Below are positions 9,170 to 18,476 of a DNA stretch of 64,000 bases, piece after piece; position 1 is the stretch's first letter; each line of letters opens with the position of its first letter. The stretch lies in contig NZ_CP016428.1 in the NCBI RefSeq assembly GCF_001693385.1, positions 2,604,001-2,668,000 of the forward strand, read 5' to 3'. The notes beneath the pieces are model-generated. The model was not told the DNA's origin. It did not search any database and saw nothing but the letters and a program-made list of their open reading frames with translations. Source of the DNA: Bradyrhizobium icense (GTDB lineage Bacteria; Pseudomonadota; Alphaproteobacteria; Rhizobiales; Xanthobacteraceae). The translations under genes and the position numbers were made by a program.

Positions 9170-9541
9170 ATGAGAGCAAGCGGTCTGTCCGCGGCAGATA
9201 AATCGGCGGTGACGGCCGCCTGCCAGCAACTGATCGATGACTTCCTGAAGCCTCGATTCCTACCCACTATCCGGCCGACACAGTTCAACTATCCCGTCGA
9301 TATCCTGGGAAAGTGGCACGGCACCAAATATCGCTTCATTCAACGCTACCGCTCCGGCTTCCCGGAGAATCTCGGCGAAAAGTTCGACGCCCCGTTCGCC
9401 CGCCTCGACTGGATCAGCCGCAATCGCTTCAACATCCAGTGGCACCGTCACACCGGAGAATGGTTCTGCCTCCATCGTGGCCTCACCCTCGCCGAAGCGG
9501 TCGACACCCTAAGATCCGATGGATTGCTCCATCCACCCTGA
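9170..9541 (+). CDS. DUF3024-like protein
   Basis: 123 residues from ATG 9170, with AGAGGA at 9161-9166 as ribosome-binding site; a further 30 bp of open frame upstream lies in the IS66 remnant. Visible motifs are FLPTIRPTQFNYPVDILGKW, YRFIQRYRSGFPENLGEKFD, FARLDWISRNRFNIQWHRHT and GEWFCLHRGLTLAEAVDTL. The aromatic-rich pattern resembles DUF3024, a small soluble family of unknown function. It directly follows a mobile-element remnant. Confidence 0.6.
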   Translation: MRASGLSAADKSAVTAACQQLIDDFLKPRFLPTIRPTQFNYPVDILGKWHGTKYRFIQRYRSGFPENLGEKFDAPFARLDWISRNRFNIQWHRHTGEWFCLHRGLTLAEAVDTLRSDGLLHPP

Positions 9542-9940
9542 ACGCCGGAACTCTGCAAGCTTAGGTACCCGCGGTCTTCGCCGGACGGATACGGTAGCCA
9601 ACACCGGAGTGGCGTCTCTCCAGAATGTGGGAGCCGGCGGATCGGCTTGGCGGGTTTCAGTCGTCAGCTGTTGTATCGCGGCGTGCATCTCCTCACTCAC
9701 GAGGTTTGATCACGTGTTGACGTTGATGCGGCCTACTATGTGTTCGACGAAATAGACGAGTGTCGCAACGCAGACGAAGGCAAATGGAATGGCAGGGCTA
9801 AGATGCGGAACAAATGCATCGTCGTTCTCGGTCCTAACGCTACGCAGGACGATGAGATCAGCTTTGTTTTGATCGCGAGGGACACAGGTAAGAGTAGGGG
9901 GCAGCGCGCGGATCAGGCGGCTGGCAAACCGGCTCTGGAG
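9542..9940. other. No gene recognised
   Basis: About 400 bp without a convincing frame or site. Short open frames on both strands lack family motifs and ribosome-binding sites. Confidence 0.4.
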
Positions 9941-10153
9941 CTAGTTCTGTATAAGCTTAATGGTCGAAATAGGCCATTTTCCGGCGTGCCCGCTGACCGA
10001 AATGCGCAAGCCGTGCAATTCGAAGAAGAGTCCGTCGATCGTTCCTGCTTTTCCATCGCTGAGCACAACCGCCTTCCCGATCAATTCGGTCTGAGCTTGT
10101 GCGTATTATACCAGGATCGTGTAAGCGCATTCCTTGACGAGTGGCATTTCCAT
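9941..10153 (-). pseudogene. Small PRC-barrel-like protein, broken by a nonsense codon
   Basis: On the minus strand, ATG 10153 opens MEMPLVKECAYTILV, followed by TAA (10106-10108). The same frame then continues for 54 codons with YAQAQTELIGKAVVLSDGKA and ELHGLRISVSGHAGKWPIST to TAG 9941-9943. The second part resembles a short rhizobial PRC-barrel-like family in which this frame would be continuous, so the TAA is probably a substitution of a Gln codon. The family link is from memory. Confidence 0.4.
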
Positions 10154-10796
10154 ATCCACTGAAGATTTGGGGCAAGGCAGCATCAGAACTCGGACGCCAA
10201 GAGCCACAACTGTTTTTTGGCACTTGCGAGGTCGTGCGAACACGTCGCAGACGGCCTGCAATCCTTAGCCCACGACACTAACGTCGGCGCATCGCGATAA
10301 GGACCTATCAACGTTTAGCCAGTGCGCGGCAAGCTTTTCACGTTCTCTTGGTCGAAGGTGAGTCAAACTCATGTCGCAAAATGGATCGGTGCAATTGCGT
10401 ACCAACTCTTCGTCGCTCGTTGGGACCGTGAGAAACCAACGGTACGTGCACGGTCAGTACAGGGGTTCTCCTGCCGTCCGTATTGTGCGCTGATGTTCTG
10501 GCGGGACTGTTCCAAAACCTTCCATCAACGGCGCCGACGCGCATATCAATTAGGACACGAAGGAACGCATTGCATGCCTCCTCCACTGCCGAACTGCTTG
10601 CCATCAGCACATGCAGCCCTGAGGCCGGCAGTCCGGCTGACAATGCGTCTCGGAGGTGAGGGACGCTTCCAAGACCAGGGCTGCCACTGGGGCGCAGGGG
10701 CTCGCCGTGGTCGTGCGGATGAATCGCCGGTCGCGACACTCGGCATCGCGGCGGAGGTCGGCAGGCCAACCAATTCCCCCGATGTGAAAGCGCATA
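10154..10796. other. No gene recognised
   Basis: About 640 bp downstream of livF. Open frames here are Arg/Pro/Ser-rich shadows with no recognisable domain, and no clear terminator hairpin was found after livF. Confidence 0.4.
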
Positions 10797-11684
10797 TCAT
10801 CCGCCCAGGAACAGGCGCCCGACATCGGGATCGGCGACGAGCTCCGTGCCCTTGCCGGCGCGGGCGAGCTGCCCGGATACCAGGACATAGCCGATATCGG
10901 CGAATTCCAGCCCTTTCTTGGCGTTCTGCTCGACCATTAGGATGGTCTTGCCGTCGCGGTGCTGGAGCTCGTCCAGAATCTCGAAGACCATCTCGATAAA
11001 GCGCGGCTCAAGCCCGATGGACGGCTCGTCGATCAGGAGCAACTCCGGATCCATGACCAGGGCCCGCGAGATCTCGAGCAGCCTACGCTCGCCGCCAGAT
11101 AGAACACGAGCCGGCATATGGCGCCTCTCGGCCAGCCGGGGATACTTGGTGAATATGCGTTCGGCGGCGGACTTGGCCCCCCTGGGCGTGTTCATGAGAT
11201 AGCCGCCCATCCATAGATTCTCTTCCACTGTCATGTCGGCGAAGACGGAGTTGTCCTGCAGTACATAGGCAATGCCGGCTCGTCTGAGCTTGTCGCTGGG
11301 CTTGAGCTGGGTCACGTCATGCCCGGCAAGGCGCACAGCTCCAGCATAGATGCTGGTGAAGCCAAAAACGGTGTGAAGCACGGTCGACTTGCCCGCACCG
11401 TTCGGCCCGATGAGGCACAGAGACTGGGCGCGCCCCACGCGCAGCGAAAAGTCGTGCAGAATCTCCATCGGCCCGTAGCCGGCGCGCAAGCGGTCGATAG
11501 TCAGAAGGGGGGTGTCACCGGCGAGGGCGTTGAGCGTCTCTACGGGCGGCGCGTCGGCAGCGAACTGCTCTGCCTCGCGTGCCACGTCGGTGACTGACAT
11601 CGCCGGGCCGACCGAGCCGCCGTCGCCGGGGAACCCGGCCATCTCCGCCGCTTTCCTATGCTCGGTCTTGTTGCTCGATCTCAT
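10797..11684 (-). CDS. livF: Branched-chain amino acid/amide ABC transporter ATP-binding protein (LivF-type)
   Basis: 295 residues. The start codon immediately follows the livG stop (TGAATG) and is preceded by GGGAG. An N-terminal extension of about 60 residues rich in Ala/Asp precedes the ABC domain, making it longer than a usual LivF (about 235). Visible motifs are Walker A GPNGAGKST, signature LSGGERRLLEIS, Walker B LLLIDEPSIGLEP and the switch region MVEQNAKKGLEFAD. It forms one of the two ATPases powering the permease pair encoded upstream. Confidence 0.93.
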   Translation of the reverse strand: MRSSNKTEHRKAAEMAGFPGDGGSVGPAMSVTDVAREAEQFAADAPPVETLNALAGDTPLLTIDRLRAGYGPMEILHDFSLRVGRAQSLCLIGPNGAGKSTVLHTVFGFTSIYAGAVRLAGHDVTQLKPSDKLRRAGIAYVLQDNSVFADMTVEENLWMGGYLMNTPRGAKSAAERIFTKYPRLAERRHMPARVLSGGERRLLEISRALVMDPELLLIDEPSIGLEPRFIEMVFEILDELQHRDGKTILMVEQNAKKGLEFADIGYVLVSGQLARAGKGTELVADPDVGRLFLGG

Positions 11685-12428
11685 TCAGTGCGCTCCCAGA
11701 TAAGCGTCTATTACGCGCCGGTCGTTCCGGATCTCCTCAGGCCGCCCTTCGGCCAGCAGCTCGCCATGAGCCAGGCAGTAGATGCGCTCGGCAAGGCTCA
11801 TGATGACGCGCATATTGTGCTCGATGATAAACAGCGTGACGCCAAACGTTGCGTTAGCTTGCTTGAGCCGGTCGATCAGGCCGTCAATCAGTGTCGGGTT
11901 GATGCCGGCGGTTGGCTCGTCCAGCATAAGCATCTTCGGCTCGTTCATGAGCGCCATGGCAAATTCGAGAAGCTTCTGCTGGCCGAACGACAGTGAGCCG
12001 GCCCTCAGATGGCGCTTGGCATGAAGCCCGACGAATGCAAGGAGATCCTCGGCCTGGCGACCCCGCGCGGCGCTTCTGATGTGAAATAGGTCGAGGAGAT
12101 TGCTGCCGCGTTGGGAGGCGGAGATCAGCATGTTCTCAACGCAGGTCATACCGCCATAGATACGCGTCTGCTGGAAGGTACGGATGAGCCCGAGCCGGGC
12201 GATGTCGGCGACGCGCAGGCGAGAAATCTCGCGGCCCTGAAAGCGGATCGAGCCCTCGTCGACCGGATGGGCACCGACGATCGATGAGAACAGCGTCGTC
12301 TTGCCCGATCCGTTCGGCCCGATGAGGCCGACGATGCGGCCCTCGTGCACCTCAAGGCTGATCGACTCGTTGGCCCGCACGGCGCCGAAAGACTTCGAGA
12401 CATTCTTGACCTCGAGCATCGCAGTCAT
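11685..12428 (-). CDS. livG: Branched-chain amino acid/amide ABC transporter ATP-binding protein (LivG-type)
   Basis: 247 residues from ATG 12428, which overlaps the livM stop by 4 bp (ATGA); a much longer upstream extension lies inside livM and is rejected. Motifs are Walker A GPNGSGKTT, Q-loop near LIRTFQQTRIYGGMT, signature LSFGQQKLLEFAMAL, Walker B MLMLDEPTAGINP and switch FIIEHNMRVIMSLAE. The FQ and EPTAG contexts fit LivG, partner of LivF. Confidence 0.94.
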   Translation of the reverse strand: MTAMLEVKNVSKSFGAVRANESISLEVHEGRIVGLIGPNGSGKTTLFSSIVGAHPVDEGSIRFQGREISRLRVADIARLGLIRTFQQTRIYGGMTCVENMLISASQRGSNLLDLFHIRSAARGRQAEDLLAFVGLHAKRHLRAGSLSFGQQKLLEFAMALMNEPKMLMLDEPTAGINPTLIDGLIDRLKQANATFGVTLFIIEHNMRVIMSLAERIYCLAHGELLAEGRPEEIRNDRRVIDAYLGAH

Positions 12429-13492
12429 CGCAACGTTTCCTTGCGCGCCGGGCCGGCGATCGTGCCGCCTTCCACGCGATGCCCGAACCAGTCCGGAAAG
12501 CGCTCGCGCACGAAGCCCATGATGCCTTGCGGGAAGAACACCACGATGACCACGATCACCAGGCCAAGTACGACGCGCTGCCAGCCGAGGAGATAGGTCC
12601 AGCTGGCCTCCTTGAGCACCTGGAATACGACGGCACCGATCACCGGCCCCCACAGCGTACCCTTGCCGCCGAGAATGGCCATGAGCACCATCCACACCCC
12701 ATATGTTGGGCCGGCGAAGGCCGTGTCGATGGGGTCGATAAAACGTTTCAAATTGCCGAGAATCCCGCCAGCGATGCCGAGGAAGAACGCCGATATCATC
12801 CACGCCGTCACCTTGATCTGCGTGGTCTTGAGCCCCATCGCCTCTGCCTTGTCCTCATTGTCGCGGATGGCGTTGATGGCGAGCCCAAAGCGCGTCATGT
12901 AGAGCCAGCGCAGAACGAGGAATGTGACGACGGCAAGCGCCAGCGCCAAATAGTAATAGAAGCGTGAGAGATCGCCCACGGCGTCAGGCGCATTGGGCGG
13001 CACCATGCCCGAACCGGCGCCGATCCACTCCCAGCCATTGGCGATTTCGCCGGCAGCGATGCCGAGGCCCAGTGTGCAGATGGCAAAGTAGTGCCCGCGC
13101 ATCCCAAGCACGATCGATCCCAGGGCGAGGGCAGTTAGGGTGGCAAGGAGAGCGCCCACCGGCAGGCCGATGGCCAGCCCTTCGAGATATTGCGTCATAT
13201 CGAAGGTGAAGACGGTCGCCCCGCCGCCGCGCGCGGCGTTGTAAGTGGAGACGGGATAAAACAGGCCAACCTGCGCGAGCACGCAGGCATACATGCCGAC
13301 GCCGAGGAACACCACATTGCCGAAGGAGTTGTAGCCCATCTGGCCGCCCACCAGGTCCCAAGTCAGCGCGAAAACAATGAACAGCCATAGCTCTGCCATT
13401 TGGGACTGGTAGGCAGGGAACAGAAAGGGCGCGACAATGCCTATGGCGAGGATAGCTAGATAGCCGACGGGTCTGTACACCGCGACGCTCAC
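12425..13492 (-). CDS. livM: Branched-chain amino acid/amide ABC transporter permease (LivM-type)
   Basis: 355 residues from a GTG at 13492 in a GTGA overlap with livH. The open frame extends further upstream inside livH, but that part is non-protein-like. About 9-10 hydrophobic segments. Typical LivM stretches include LWLFIVFALTWDLVGGQMGY, SFGNVVFLGVGMYACVLAQV and GLAINAIRDNEDKAEAMGLK, the last being the cytoplasmic EAA-like loop contacting the ATPases. It forms the channel with LivH in the inner membrane. Confidence 0.94.
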   Translation of the reverse strand: MSVAVYRPVGYLAILAIGIVAPFLFPAYQSQMAELWLFIVFALTWDLVGGQMGYNSFGNVVFLGVGMYACVLAQVGLFYPVSTYNAARGGGATVFTFDMTQYLEGLAIGLPVGALLATLTALALGSIVLGMRGHYFAICTLGLGIAAGEIANGWEWIGAGSGMVPPNAPDAVGDLSRFYYYLALALAVVTFLVLRWLYMTRFGLAINAIRDNEDKAEAMGLKTTQIKVTAWMISAFFLGIAGGILGNLKRFIDPIDTAFAGPTYGVWMVLMAILGGKGTLWGPVIGAVVFQVLKEASWTYLLGWQRVVLGLVIVVIVVFFPQGIMGFVRERFPDWFGHRVEGGTIAGPARKETLR

Positions 13493-14391
13493 TTCAGATA
13501 CTGCCTTCTTCTCGCCAGGCGCCAATTGCGCCAAACCAGCACCACCACCAAGAGCAGGAACACGAAGGCGAGCTGGTACTGCGTACCGAGCACGAAACCG
13601 GCGATGTTCTCCGCCGCCCCGAGCCCGAGCCCCGCCGCGATGACGCCAGCGAGATTGCCGAGTCCCGCCACCACCACGATCATGAACGAACGAATGGTGT
13701 AGGGCAGACCAATATAGGGGTGGATCGTGTAAGCCATGGCGACCAGCGCGCCGCATGCACCGCACAAGGCGGCATTGAGGCCGTAGGTCGCGGCGTAGAC
13801 CCTGTCGGTGTCGATGCCAAGGACTCGCGCGGCGCGCGCATTCTGTGCCGTCGCCCGGATTGCCTGACCGAGGCGCGAGCGCCTGAGGAAGATAACGAGC
13901 GCCACCGCGAGCACCGTGGCAAGCGCAAAGGCGAGGAGTTTGATCTTGGCGAGCGTCACCATACCGCCCATCAGGAGCGCCGTACCGAGACCGGCGTCGG
14001 CGACCTGCACATTACCGCCGAACAGGGTGTTCATGAGCTGCTGGAGTACGATCGAGATGCCGAATGTCGCGAGGATGGAGATGAAGATGTCCCGGTCGAC
14101 GACCCGGAAGATCACCAGGTGAAAGAGCGCCCAGCCGATAACGTACATAAACGCGGCGGCGACCGGCACGGCAAAGAGGGGATGAATGCCGGCGACTCCC
14201 ATGACGATCGCCACATAGCCGCCCAGCATGACGAACTCGCCTTGGGCAATATTGATGATATTCATTACCCCCCACACGAGCGCCATGCCATACGCAGCCA
14301 GCGCGAAGAGGGCGCCGATCAGCAGCCCGTTGAGCACAAGATCCAGCGTGATGACCGGGGCCTCAAGCAGGATCGTAATATTGTCCATCAC
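13489..14391 (-). CDS. livH: Branched-chain amino acid/amide ABC transporter permease (LivH-type)
   Basis: 300 residues, all-helical membrane protein starting MMDNITILLEAPVITLDLVL. Diagnostic LivH stretches are MALVWGVMNIINIAQGEFVM near the N-terminus and SRLGQAIRATAQNARAARVL (cytoplasmic loop). It lies 170 bp downstream of the binding-protein gene and overlaps livM by 4 bp. The gap to the binding-protein gene contains a strong hairpin, so livHMGF may be expressed at a lower level than the binding protein. Confidence 0.94.
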   Translation of the reverse strand: MMDNITILLEAPVITLDLVLNGLLIGALFALAAYGMALVWGVMNIINIAQGEFVMLGGYVAIVMGVAGIHPLFAVPVAAAFMYVIGWALFHLVIFRVVDRDIFISILATFGISIVLQQLMNTLFGGNVQVADAGLGTALLMGGMVTLAKIKLLAFALATVLAVALVIFLRRSRLGQAIRATAQNARAARVLGIDTDRVYAATYGLNAALCGACGALVAMAYTIHPYIGLPYTIRSFMIVVVAGLGNLAGVIAAGLGLGAAENIAGFVLGTQYQLAFVFLLLVVVLVWRNWRLARRRQYLK

Positions 14392-14495
14392 GACTTAGGG
14401 ACGCCGTTGGGGTTGTCGTTCATGCTGTCCGCCTCCTGTTGCGCGCACCACCACTTGAGGTCGCGCGCGAGAGTGAAGCCGTTGCGTCCAGCGAC

Positions 14496-14520
14496 CCATC
14501 CTCCCGTCCGGGGAGGATGG
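14496..14520 (-). promoter_or_regulatory. Intra-operon hairpin between binding-protein gene and livH
   Basis: A perfect 10-bp inverted repeat (CCATCCTCCC / GGGAGGATGG) with a 5-nt loop, 41 bp after the stop of the binding-protein gene on the transcribed minus strand. No T-run follows, so it is more likely an mRNA-stabilising or attenuating stem than a full terminator. Comparable stems are known in periplasmic-binding-protein operons, where the binding protein is made in excess over the permease. Confidence 0.6.
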
Positions 14521-14560
14521 TGTAACAGCCGCCAAGAGCGGCCTCACCCTTGAGCGCCCG

Positions 14561-15775
14561 TCACATGGACGGCCGGGGAATCACCGCCTTGGTCTCGGCG
14601 AAGTCGGAGGGTGCGACGACCTTGTACTCGCCGTTGAGGACCTGGTAAAGCGCCATCGGCTTGGCGATGTTCTTGCCTGTGTCATCGAACTTGATCGGCC
14701 CGTAGAACGTCTTCATATCCGTGGCGGCGAGTGCGTCACGCACTGCCTGCGGATCCAGCGAACCGGCGCGCTCAAACGCGTCTGCGTAGACTTGGACGGC
14801 GGCAGCCGACTCCGCGGCCTGGTAGGGCGGCGCGTAGCCGTAGGTCTCCTCGAACAGCTTGGCGAAATGCGCCGCCGAGCCGAACAGATCGTCGGAGTAT
14901 GCCAAGGTTGGAGCCCACTGGGTGGCGCAGAGCGTGTACTCCGCCGCCTCGCCGAATTGGCCTATGACGTCGGCTGCGTCGCAGTGGGTCAGGGCGAGCA
15001 CCGGCACTTTGACCTTCAATTCACTGATTTGGCGGATTGCCGTTGCCGCTCCCTTGGAGTGTCCGGAGACGATCAGCATGTCCGGCTTGAGGGCCTTTGC
15101 CTTGGTCAGCGTAGCGGTCATGTCGTTGAGCTCGCGCGGCAGCTGGTCGTCGATAACCACCTCCATGCCGAACTTCTTCATGTCCTCTAGCACGCCGGCG
15201 CGCACATCCTGGCTGAAGGGGTCGTTTTCGAAGGCCAGCGCCACCTTAACCTCACGCACTTCCTTGCCGAGATCTTTCGCATTCTCTGCAACCAGCGCGA
15301 CAGCGCTGGCGAGATACTGCTCCGACGTCGAGAGCGTGGCGAAGATATACTTCCAGCCATTGGTGAACAGGGAGCGCGAGGCTCCGTTGGCTTCCACCAT
15401 GGGCACCTTGTGCTCTTCGGTTACCGGCGCGATCGCCTTGGTCATGCCGGAGGAATATGGACCGAGCATGAACTTGACACCGTCCTGTTGTATCAGGCGC
15501 TCAGCGAGCTCGGCGCCGCGCGCGGGCGTCGACTCGTCGTCGTAATATCTGATTTGGAGCTTGTAGCTCTTATCGCCAACCTTGACGCCGCCGGCTTCGT
15601 TGATCTTCTTCACGGCGAGATCGTAGCCGCGTTGGGTGTGCTCTCCGTTTGTGGTGTACTTGCCGGTCAGCGACACGGCGGCGCCGAGCAGGATCGTATC
15701 TTGGGATTTTGCGTATGCAGGAGCGACCACGAGACTCGCGGCGACCACACCGACAAGTGTAGCATAATGCAGCAT
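14561..15775 (-). CDS. ABC transporter substrate-binding protein (LivK/amide-type, periplasmic)
   Basis: 404 residues with a classic signal peptide (MLHYATLVGVVAASLVVAPA, cleavage after AYA). The mature protein begins with the type I periplasmic-binding fold: ILLGAAVSLTGKYTTNGEHT, DDESTPARGAELAERLIQQD, KFMLGPYSSGMTKAIAPVTE. A GGGAGGATT ribosome-binding site lies 6 nt before the ATG. It heads the livHMGF operon. The ligand could be a branched-chain amino acid, amide, urea-like compound or aromatic acid; sequence alone does not decide. Confidence 0.92.
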   Translation of the reverse strand: MLHYATLVGVVAASLVVAPAYAKSQDTILLGAAVSLTGKYTTNGEHTQRGYDLAVKKINEAGGVKVGDKSYKLQIRYYDDESTPARGAELAERLIQQDGVKFMLGPYSSGMTKAIAPVTEEHKVPMVEANGASRSLFTNGWKYIFATLSTSEQYLASAVALVAENAKDLGKEVREVKVALAFENDPFSQDVRAGVLEDMKKFGMEVVIDDQLPRELNDMTATLTKAKALKPDMLIVSGHSKGAATAIRQISELKVKVPVLALTHCDAADVIGQFGEAAEYTLCATQWAPTLAYSDDLFGSAAHFAKLFEETYGYAPPYQAAESAAAVQVYADAFERAGSLDPQAVRDALAATDMKTFYGPIKFDDTGKNIAKPMALYQVLNGEYKVVAPSDFAETKAVIPRPSM

Positions 15776-16322
15776 GCTTGAATCCTCCCTGGATGTCTGC
15801 CCCTCCTCTTGCTCTTGCGCGAACTATTTCCCTCAAACGCGGGCCCCGTGCAGAGGTTCCTTGCATTGAAACATCAGGCTTGTTTTCCAGCACGGCGATA
15901 CGGGTCCTCCGCAAATATTCTTCATGCTCCGCGTACCAACGCTATTCGCCAATTTCAGAGAGCCAACCGCCTGACTCCTCTCATCTAGCCAGACGCATCA
16001 TGTCAAGCGATCAGGAATCCCGAGGTTCACGGCATTGTACGGCTGCGTACTGATCACCGCGGTGTCTAGGCCTGCCGATGCAGCGGTATCGGCGGGTCGG
16101 GCTTGTCTCTGCGGATTCAGCGCTTCAGTGGGAAATGCGCCAGGTCCATGCCTGCCGCCGCACCCGAAGCGGCCGCAGCAGTATTCTACTCGAAGCGGGT
16201 CTGTTCGTTGGTAAAAAGGGCTTAGCGCCGCCGGTGTTCGGAAAGTTGGTACAGAAATGTACAAATCGGTGCTCACCCTGGATCGCGAATGGCACATACT
16301 ACGTCAATTGGCCTTTTATGAC
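15776..16322. other. Upstream region of the liv-type operon; no gene recognised
   Basis: About 550 bp. The part nearest 15776 must carry the promoter of the minus-strand ABC operon, but no confident -35/-10 or operator was identified. The remainder shows no protein-like frame. Confidence 0.4.
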
Positions 16323-16687
16323 ATGGGGGTGACGAAGAGCTTGCTCATCCCTGATCAGATCAAGCCAGCTCTCTGGGGGTACAGCAGCGGGGGCGGTTCT
16401 CATTACCATCGTCGCCTTCGCGGGCTGGGTGGTCACAACCGGGACCGCCCAACAAACCGCAGATCGCAAGGCAGAACGAGCAGTCATTTCTGCGCCGACG
16501 CCGATATGCGTCGCCCAATTCAAGCTCGCGTCGCGAGCAGACGACACATATCGCCGCGTTGCAGAAGGAAAGTTCCTGGGAACGTGGCGACTATGTCGAG
16601 AAGAACGGCTGGGCAACAATGCCTGGTGGCGTAAAACCTGCCGAGGCGTGCGCGTCGGAGTTCCTCAAGCTTGCGAAGACATCGTGA
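16323..16687 (+). pseudogene. Small membrane-anchored conserved hypothetical protein, two frameshifts
   Basis: Three frames placed end to end rebuild one protein of about 120 residues: IPDQIKPALWG, then AGAVLITIVAFAGWVVTTGT (a membrane anchor) and SAPTPICVAQFK, then QKESSWERGDYVEKNGWATM and KPAEACASEFLKLAKTS to TGA 16685-16687. Breaks lie near 16378 and 16530. The reconstructed sequence matches a family I remember as common in Bradyrhizobium-type genomes (one N-terminal membrane helix, a CV.KF-like motif and a C-terminal Cys), with no known function. Confidence 0.6.
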
Positions 16688-17157
16688 AGCTGGCCGCCGT
16701 CGGCGCGCCGCATGTACTGCCTGGGATCGGCGATTCGATTGGGTGTTCTCCAGTGCAGCACGACTTCATTACAGAAAAGAAAGCGGCTGAATCGGCGAGG
16801 ACGCGATAGATGGCCATTTAAGATGCGTGCCGCTGGAAGCAGCCGTCGCGCAAACCTGCGCAACATCCGCGAAGTGGCTCGCAGCGCCAGCATTTGCACA
16901 CCGCGATAACGATGGGCTCCACACGCGCACGACGATGTCAGAGGTCCCACTGGCGCGCCGCGCGCGATGCAGTCTCATCCGCAGAACCTCCATGGCAAGG
17001 TGCAAATCGCGCATGCCTTTCGAGTGCTATTTTCACGTCATCGATCTCATCTCACCCACCAGGATAGTCGGGATGCACGCGTAGTATCGCGTCAGATGCA
17101 GTGTTCATCGGCGCCTTGGAGATGGCCTGCAAACAGCGGACCAAACGTCTGCAGAAT
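16688..17157. other. No gene recognised
   Basis: About 470 bp between the pseudogene and the cytochrome c gene. Frames are Arg/Ser-rich and lack motifs; no hairpin with a T-run was noticed. Confidence 0.4.
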
Positions 17158-17760
17158 TCAATGCAAATTGGGTGGTACGTCTTTGTCATTGCTCCGAGTC
17201 TGTGGCGGAGACTCTGCCGTTTTGGGGCGGGCCACCGGATTCTCTGCCAGCGTTCGCAGGTATTCGATAACGTTAGCCCGCTCTCGCGCGCGAGAAATGC
17301 CGGCGAATGTCATTGATGTGCCGGGGACATAGCCACGCGGATTCGCCAGAAATCTGTCGAGTTCCTCGAACGTCCATGCTCCGCCCTTGTCCTTCATCGC
17401 GGTCGAGTATTTGAAACCCTCCGTCGAAGCTCGCGGCCGATCGACGATGCCCCAGAGATTGGGACCGACGCGGTGCTGGCCGCCCTCGTCGAATGTGTGG
17501 CAGGCTGCACATTTCTTTGCTGCACTCATGCCTCGCTCGACACTTGCTCTGGCCAGACGTTGTTCGATTGGCTCCGGCTCAGCAGGCTCTTCGACATTGT
17601 CCTTGTTGGCGGCCGTCGGTTCTTGGACCGCAATCTCGTAACCGGGCTTCTCTGGCTCCTCGGGCGCAAAGATCGCGTCTGTGGCGATATTTACCGCAAC
17701 CAGAATGGTGCAAATACCCAGGATCGCACCGAGAAGTTTGTTGAGTTCAAAGCTGTTCAT
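17158..17760 (-). CDS. Membrane-anchored class I cytochrome c (CycM-like)
   Basis: 200 residues from ATG 17760; a further 27 bp of open frame upstream is less likely because MNSFELNKLLGAILG is the usual start of CycM-type proteins. A single N-terminal membrane anchor (about residues 8-27) is followed by an acidic, Pro/Glu-rich linker and a class I cytochrome c domain with the heme-binding CAACH motif. The Met ligand lies in GTSMTFAGI. Such proteins pass electrons from the bc1 complex to terminal oxidases in rhizobia. The C-terminal 20 residues are a polar extension. Confidence 0.88.
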   Translation of the reverse strand: MNSFELNKLLGAILGICTILVAVNIATDAIFAPEEPEKPGYEIAVQEPTAANKDNVEEPAEPEPIEQRLARASVERGMSAAKKCAACHTFDEGGQHRVGPNLWGIVDRPRASTEGFKYSTAMKDKGGAWTFEELDRFLANPRGYVPGTSMTFAGISRARERANVIEYLRTLAENPVARPKTAESPPQTRSNDKDVPPNLH

Positions 17761-18476
17761 CGGGCACGAGTTGACCTTCAACGCCAATGCCTCTCCTTAG
17801 TCACGAACTCGCAGATGGCTCTGACAGTTCACTAGGCCGTCGAGTTCTTATGACCCAAGGGCACAACGTCTCAACCGTACGGACCAGCAAGAAGTTCGCG
17901 TCAATGTATGGCAGCGTACGAAGGTTTTGGCATTGCCATATCTTCCCTGCCTGCATTGGGCCTAGCACGACCGCCCAACCGCGCGCACCATTGTCGCGCC
18001 GCGGCCTACAGCCTCCGCGCGCTCACGCGTGCTCGAGGACTGGCTGGATGCACACTTCCTGCCATCGATTCGATAGTGGTGTTCGCAGAAGCGGGCTCTC
18101 CAGCGCACAGGGGTCGCTCTATGGATTGTGCAGGACAAAAGCGTTTGGCGCGAGGTGCCGGCTGATATCAACCCGGAGCCTGAAATGGCGTTTTGTACAT
18201 CAGCGCACCAACTTCTCGCACATGAGGTCGAGGAAGGCAGAACCGCTTCGATGGACGCGCATTCAGACCCAAGAACAGCGGCCTCTGTGAGATAGTACGC
18301 GAAGTTTGCTTCGATCGAAGGCTGTGGCCACGAGAACGACTGCGCCCCACGTGTGGCGTTAAGTGGCACCGTCAATCTCTACAGGCTCACCTTCCTCACC
18401 GCATTCAGAAGGTAGGTGACGGAGGATCGACCTGTCCTGCCGCTGGCCGCCGAAGATCCGACGTTGGAGGAAGCAC
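17761..18476. other. No gene recognised
   Basis: About 715 bp between the divergent cycM-like and hflK genes. Presumably holds both promoters, which I could not locate with confidence. A frame near 18010-18290 contains some protein-like stretches (LEDWLDAHFLPSIR, VWREVPADINPEPEMAF) but is interrupted and unassigned; it may be another decayed gene. Confidence 0.35.

Noticed and set aside
10322..10999. 225-residue plus-strand frame overlapping the end of livF
   Set aside because: Partly antisense to livF, Arg/Pro-rich, no start signal or family.
13720..14553. 277-residue plus-strand frame opposite livH
   Set aside because: Antisense of a membrane permease; charged, His/Glu/Arg-rich composition typical of the complement of hydrophobic codons.
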